DNA of 14,223 bases. It comes from Candidatus Hydrogenedentota bacterium (lineage in GTDB: Bacteria > Hydrogenedentota > Hydrogenedentia > Hydrogenedentiales > CAITNO01). Shown here one piece after another: positions 13,153 through 14,223 of this stretch. How positions within the stretch are numbered: the first letter of the stretch is position 1; each line of letters starts with the position of its first letter. The stretch covers positions 1 through 14,223 of the forward strand of contig CAIXUF010001345.1 of assembly GCA_903922535.1 (NCBI GenBank), written 5' to 3'. The notes below the pieces were generated by a model. It was not told the DNA's origin. It saw only the letters and a program-made list of their open reading frames with translations, and did no database searches. The position numbers and the translations under genes are program-made.

Positions 13153-14223
13153 ATGACAAGCAACGGGATTCACTTTGGCATTGCACTGATGCTTCTCGGG
13201 TTCGCGCTCCTGCTGCGGCCTCCGCTTGCGTACGCTCAGGCGACGGGCTCTGTTGCGGACAGCCTGCAGCCTTTCGTGGACAGGCAAGAGTTGGCCGGCG
13301 CCGTCCTTTTGGTTGCCGACAAAGACCATGTCCTGACCACCGAGGCAATCGGCTGGGCGGATATTGCAGCGAAAAAGCCCATGCAGGCGGACTCGCTGTT
13401 CTGGATCGCCTCACAGTCCAAGCCCATCACGGCTGCGGCGCTGATGATGCTGGTGGATGAGGGCAAGGTGAGCGTGGACGATCCCGTCGAGAAGTATCTG
13501 CCGGAGTTCCACGGCCAAATGGTTGCCGTGGAGCGGGATGAGGAGCACGTTCTGCTGCGCCGCCCGCGGCATCCCATTACGGTCAGGAACATTTTGTCCC
13601 ACACGAGCGGGCTGCCTTTCAGTTCCGCCATGGAGGGACCTCTTGATCGATTCCCCCTGTGCGCCCGTGTCCGGAGTTACGCGATGACGCCGCTCGATTT
13701 TGAGCCCGACGCCAAATACCAGTACAGCAACGCCGGTTTCAACACGGCGGCGCGAATCATTGAGGTTGTGGCGGGCGAGCCTTTCGAACAGTTTCTCGAT
13801 GACCGGCTGTTTCAGCCTCTGGCGATGAAGGACACCACCTTCTGGCCCAGCGACGGGCAGGTGGCGCGGCTCGCCAAGTCGTACAGGACAACGGCGGACA
13901 AGCAGGGACTGGAAGAGACGCCGATCGATCAATTGCATTATCCCCTCACCGACCGCACGCAGCGCTTCCCCATGCCGGCGGGGGGGCTTTTCTCCACCGC
14001 GCATGATGTGGCGCGCTTCTACCAGATGCTTCTCAACGGCGGCGAGTTGGACGGGAAACGGTACCTGTCAGAGACTGCGGTGAAAACCATGACCAGCCGC
14101 CAGACCCCGGCGGAGATACCGGACTCCTACGGTTTCGGGCTTTCGGTTGGAACCGACTTTTTTGGCCACGGCGGCGCTTTCTCGACCAATACCACCGCAC
14201 ACACCGACAACGGCCTGATCCTC
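13153..14223 (+). CDS. Exported class C beta-lactamase-related serine hydrolase (3' end outside window)
   Basis: The ATG at 13153 has GGAGA 10 bases upstream (13138-13142) and opens onto a signal peptide (MTSNGIHFGIALMLLGFALL, cleavage after PLAYA, residue 28). The frame stays open for 357 codons to the window end. The beta-lactamase/transpeptidase-like fold is clear from its three active-site elements: S87-Q-S-K90 (in FWIASQSKPITAAALMMLVD), Y191-S-N193 (in KYQYSNAGFN), and H339-G-G341 (in FFGHGGAFSTN) in place of the KTG triad. Other hallmarks are VDDPVEKYLPEF, NILSHTSGLP and FEQFLDDRLFQPLAMKDTTF. Family members (PF00144) include class C beta-lactamases, D-amino-acid peptidases, esterases and EstB-like proteins. 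The HGG third element favours an esterase or peptidase over a true beta-lactamase, so resistance should not be assumed. It is transcribed away from the GH95-like gene. Confidence 0.92.
   Translation, partial: MTSNGIHFGIALMLLGFALLLRPPLAYAQATGSVADSLQPFVDRQELAGAVLLVADKDHVLTTEAIGWADIAAKKPMQADSLFWIASQSKPITAAALMMLVDEGKVSVDDPVEKYLPEFHGQMVAVERDEEHVLLRRPRHPITVRNILSHTSGLPFSSAMEGPLDRFPLCARVRSYAMTPLDFEPDAKYQYSNAGFNTAARIIEVVAGEPFEQFLDDRLFQPLAMKDTTFWPSDGQVARLAKSYRTTADKQGLEETPIDQLHYPLTDRTQRFPMPAGGLFSTAHDVARFYQMLLNGGELDGKRYLSETAVKTMTSRQTPAEIPDSYGFGLSVGTDFFGHGGAFSTNTTAHTDNGLIL

Noticed and set aside
12906..13460. 184-codon frame overlapping the start of the serine hydrolase
   Set aside because: The hydrolase frame from 13153 carries the signal peptide and SxxK motif. 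This frame has neither.
13153..14223. Reading the serine hydrolase as an antibiotic-resistance AmpC beta-lactamase
   Set aside because: The fold and SxxK/YxN motifs fit, but the third motif is HGG rather than KTG and the family is functionally broad, so resistance is not supported.

Overview
This is a GC-rich bacterial chromosome fragment. It carries secreted multidomain proteins built from GWNLVG, PASTA, kelch, DUF5011, HYR and parallel beta-helix modules, long gene-poor spacers, and several copies of spacer repeats. This style is familiar from large-genome environmental bacteria of the PVC/Hydrogenedentota/Omnitrophota kind. That placement is an impression: the window has no rRNA, tRNA or other phylogenetic marker. 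No CRISPR array, transposase, integrase, phage gene or recognisable defence system was seen.

Layout. (a) 1-1929 (+) is the 3' part of a secreted protein (GWNLVG repeats, PASTA, two DUF5011, HYR) that stops inside the first strand of a beta-helix domain. (b) 1930-2249 is a spacer with an in-frame decayed beta-helix remnant and a near-consensus sigma70 promoter. (c) 2250-7166 (+) is a 1638-residue secreted protein: six kelch repeats, five DUF5011, a beta-helix with a choice-of-anchor Q-like end, HYR, three DUF5011, HYR, and the same cut-off beta-helix head as (a). (d) 7167-7528 is a spacer of dispersed and inverted repeats plus an intrinsic terminator for the next gene. (e) 7529-8440 (-) is a small exported glycine-rich protein with a 63-bp tandem repeat. 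(f) 8441-8980 is a divergent regulatory spacer. (g) 8981-9628 (+) is a small lipoprotein with a 36-bp tandem repeat. (h) 9629-10373 is a 745-bp repeat mosaic without a credible gene. (i) 10374-12770 (-) is a secreted GH95-like glycosidase. (j) 12771-13152 is a divergent spacer with two good inverted repeats. (k) 13153-14223 (+, cut by the window end) is an exported class C beta-lactamase/penicillin-binding-protein-like serine hydrolase.

Every gene product appears to be exported: signal peptides are visible on all that have their N-terminus in the window, and the first gene has extracellular domains. The window therefore reads as cell-envelope and surface accessory content rather than one pathway. 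The most interesting signals are the near-identical 393-bp cassette that ends both giant proteins at the same point of an unfinished beta-helix, the coding remnant after the first stop, and the mosaic family of spacer repeats. I do not see convincing evidence for a new multi-gene system.
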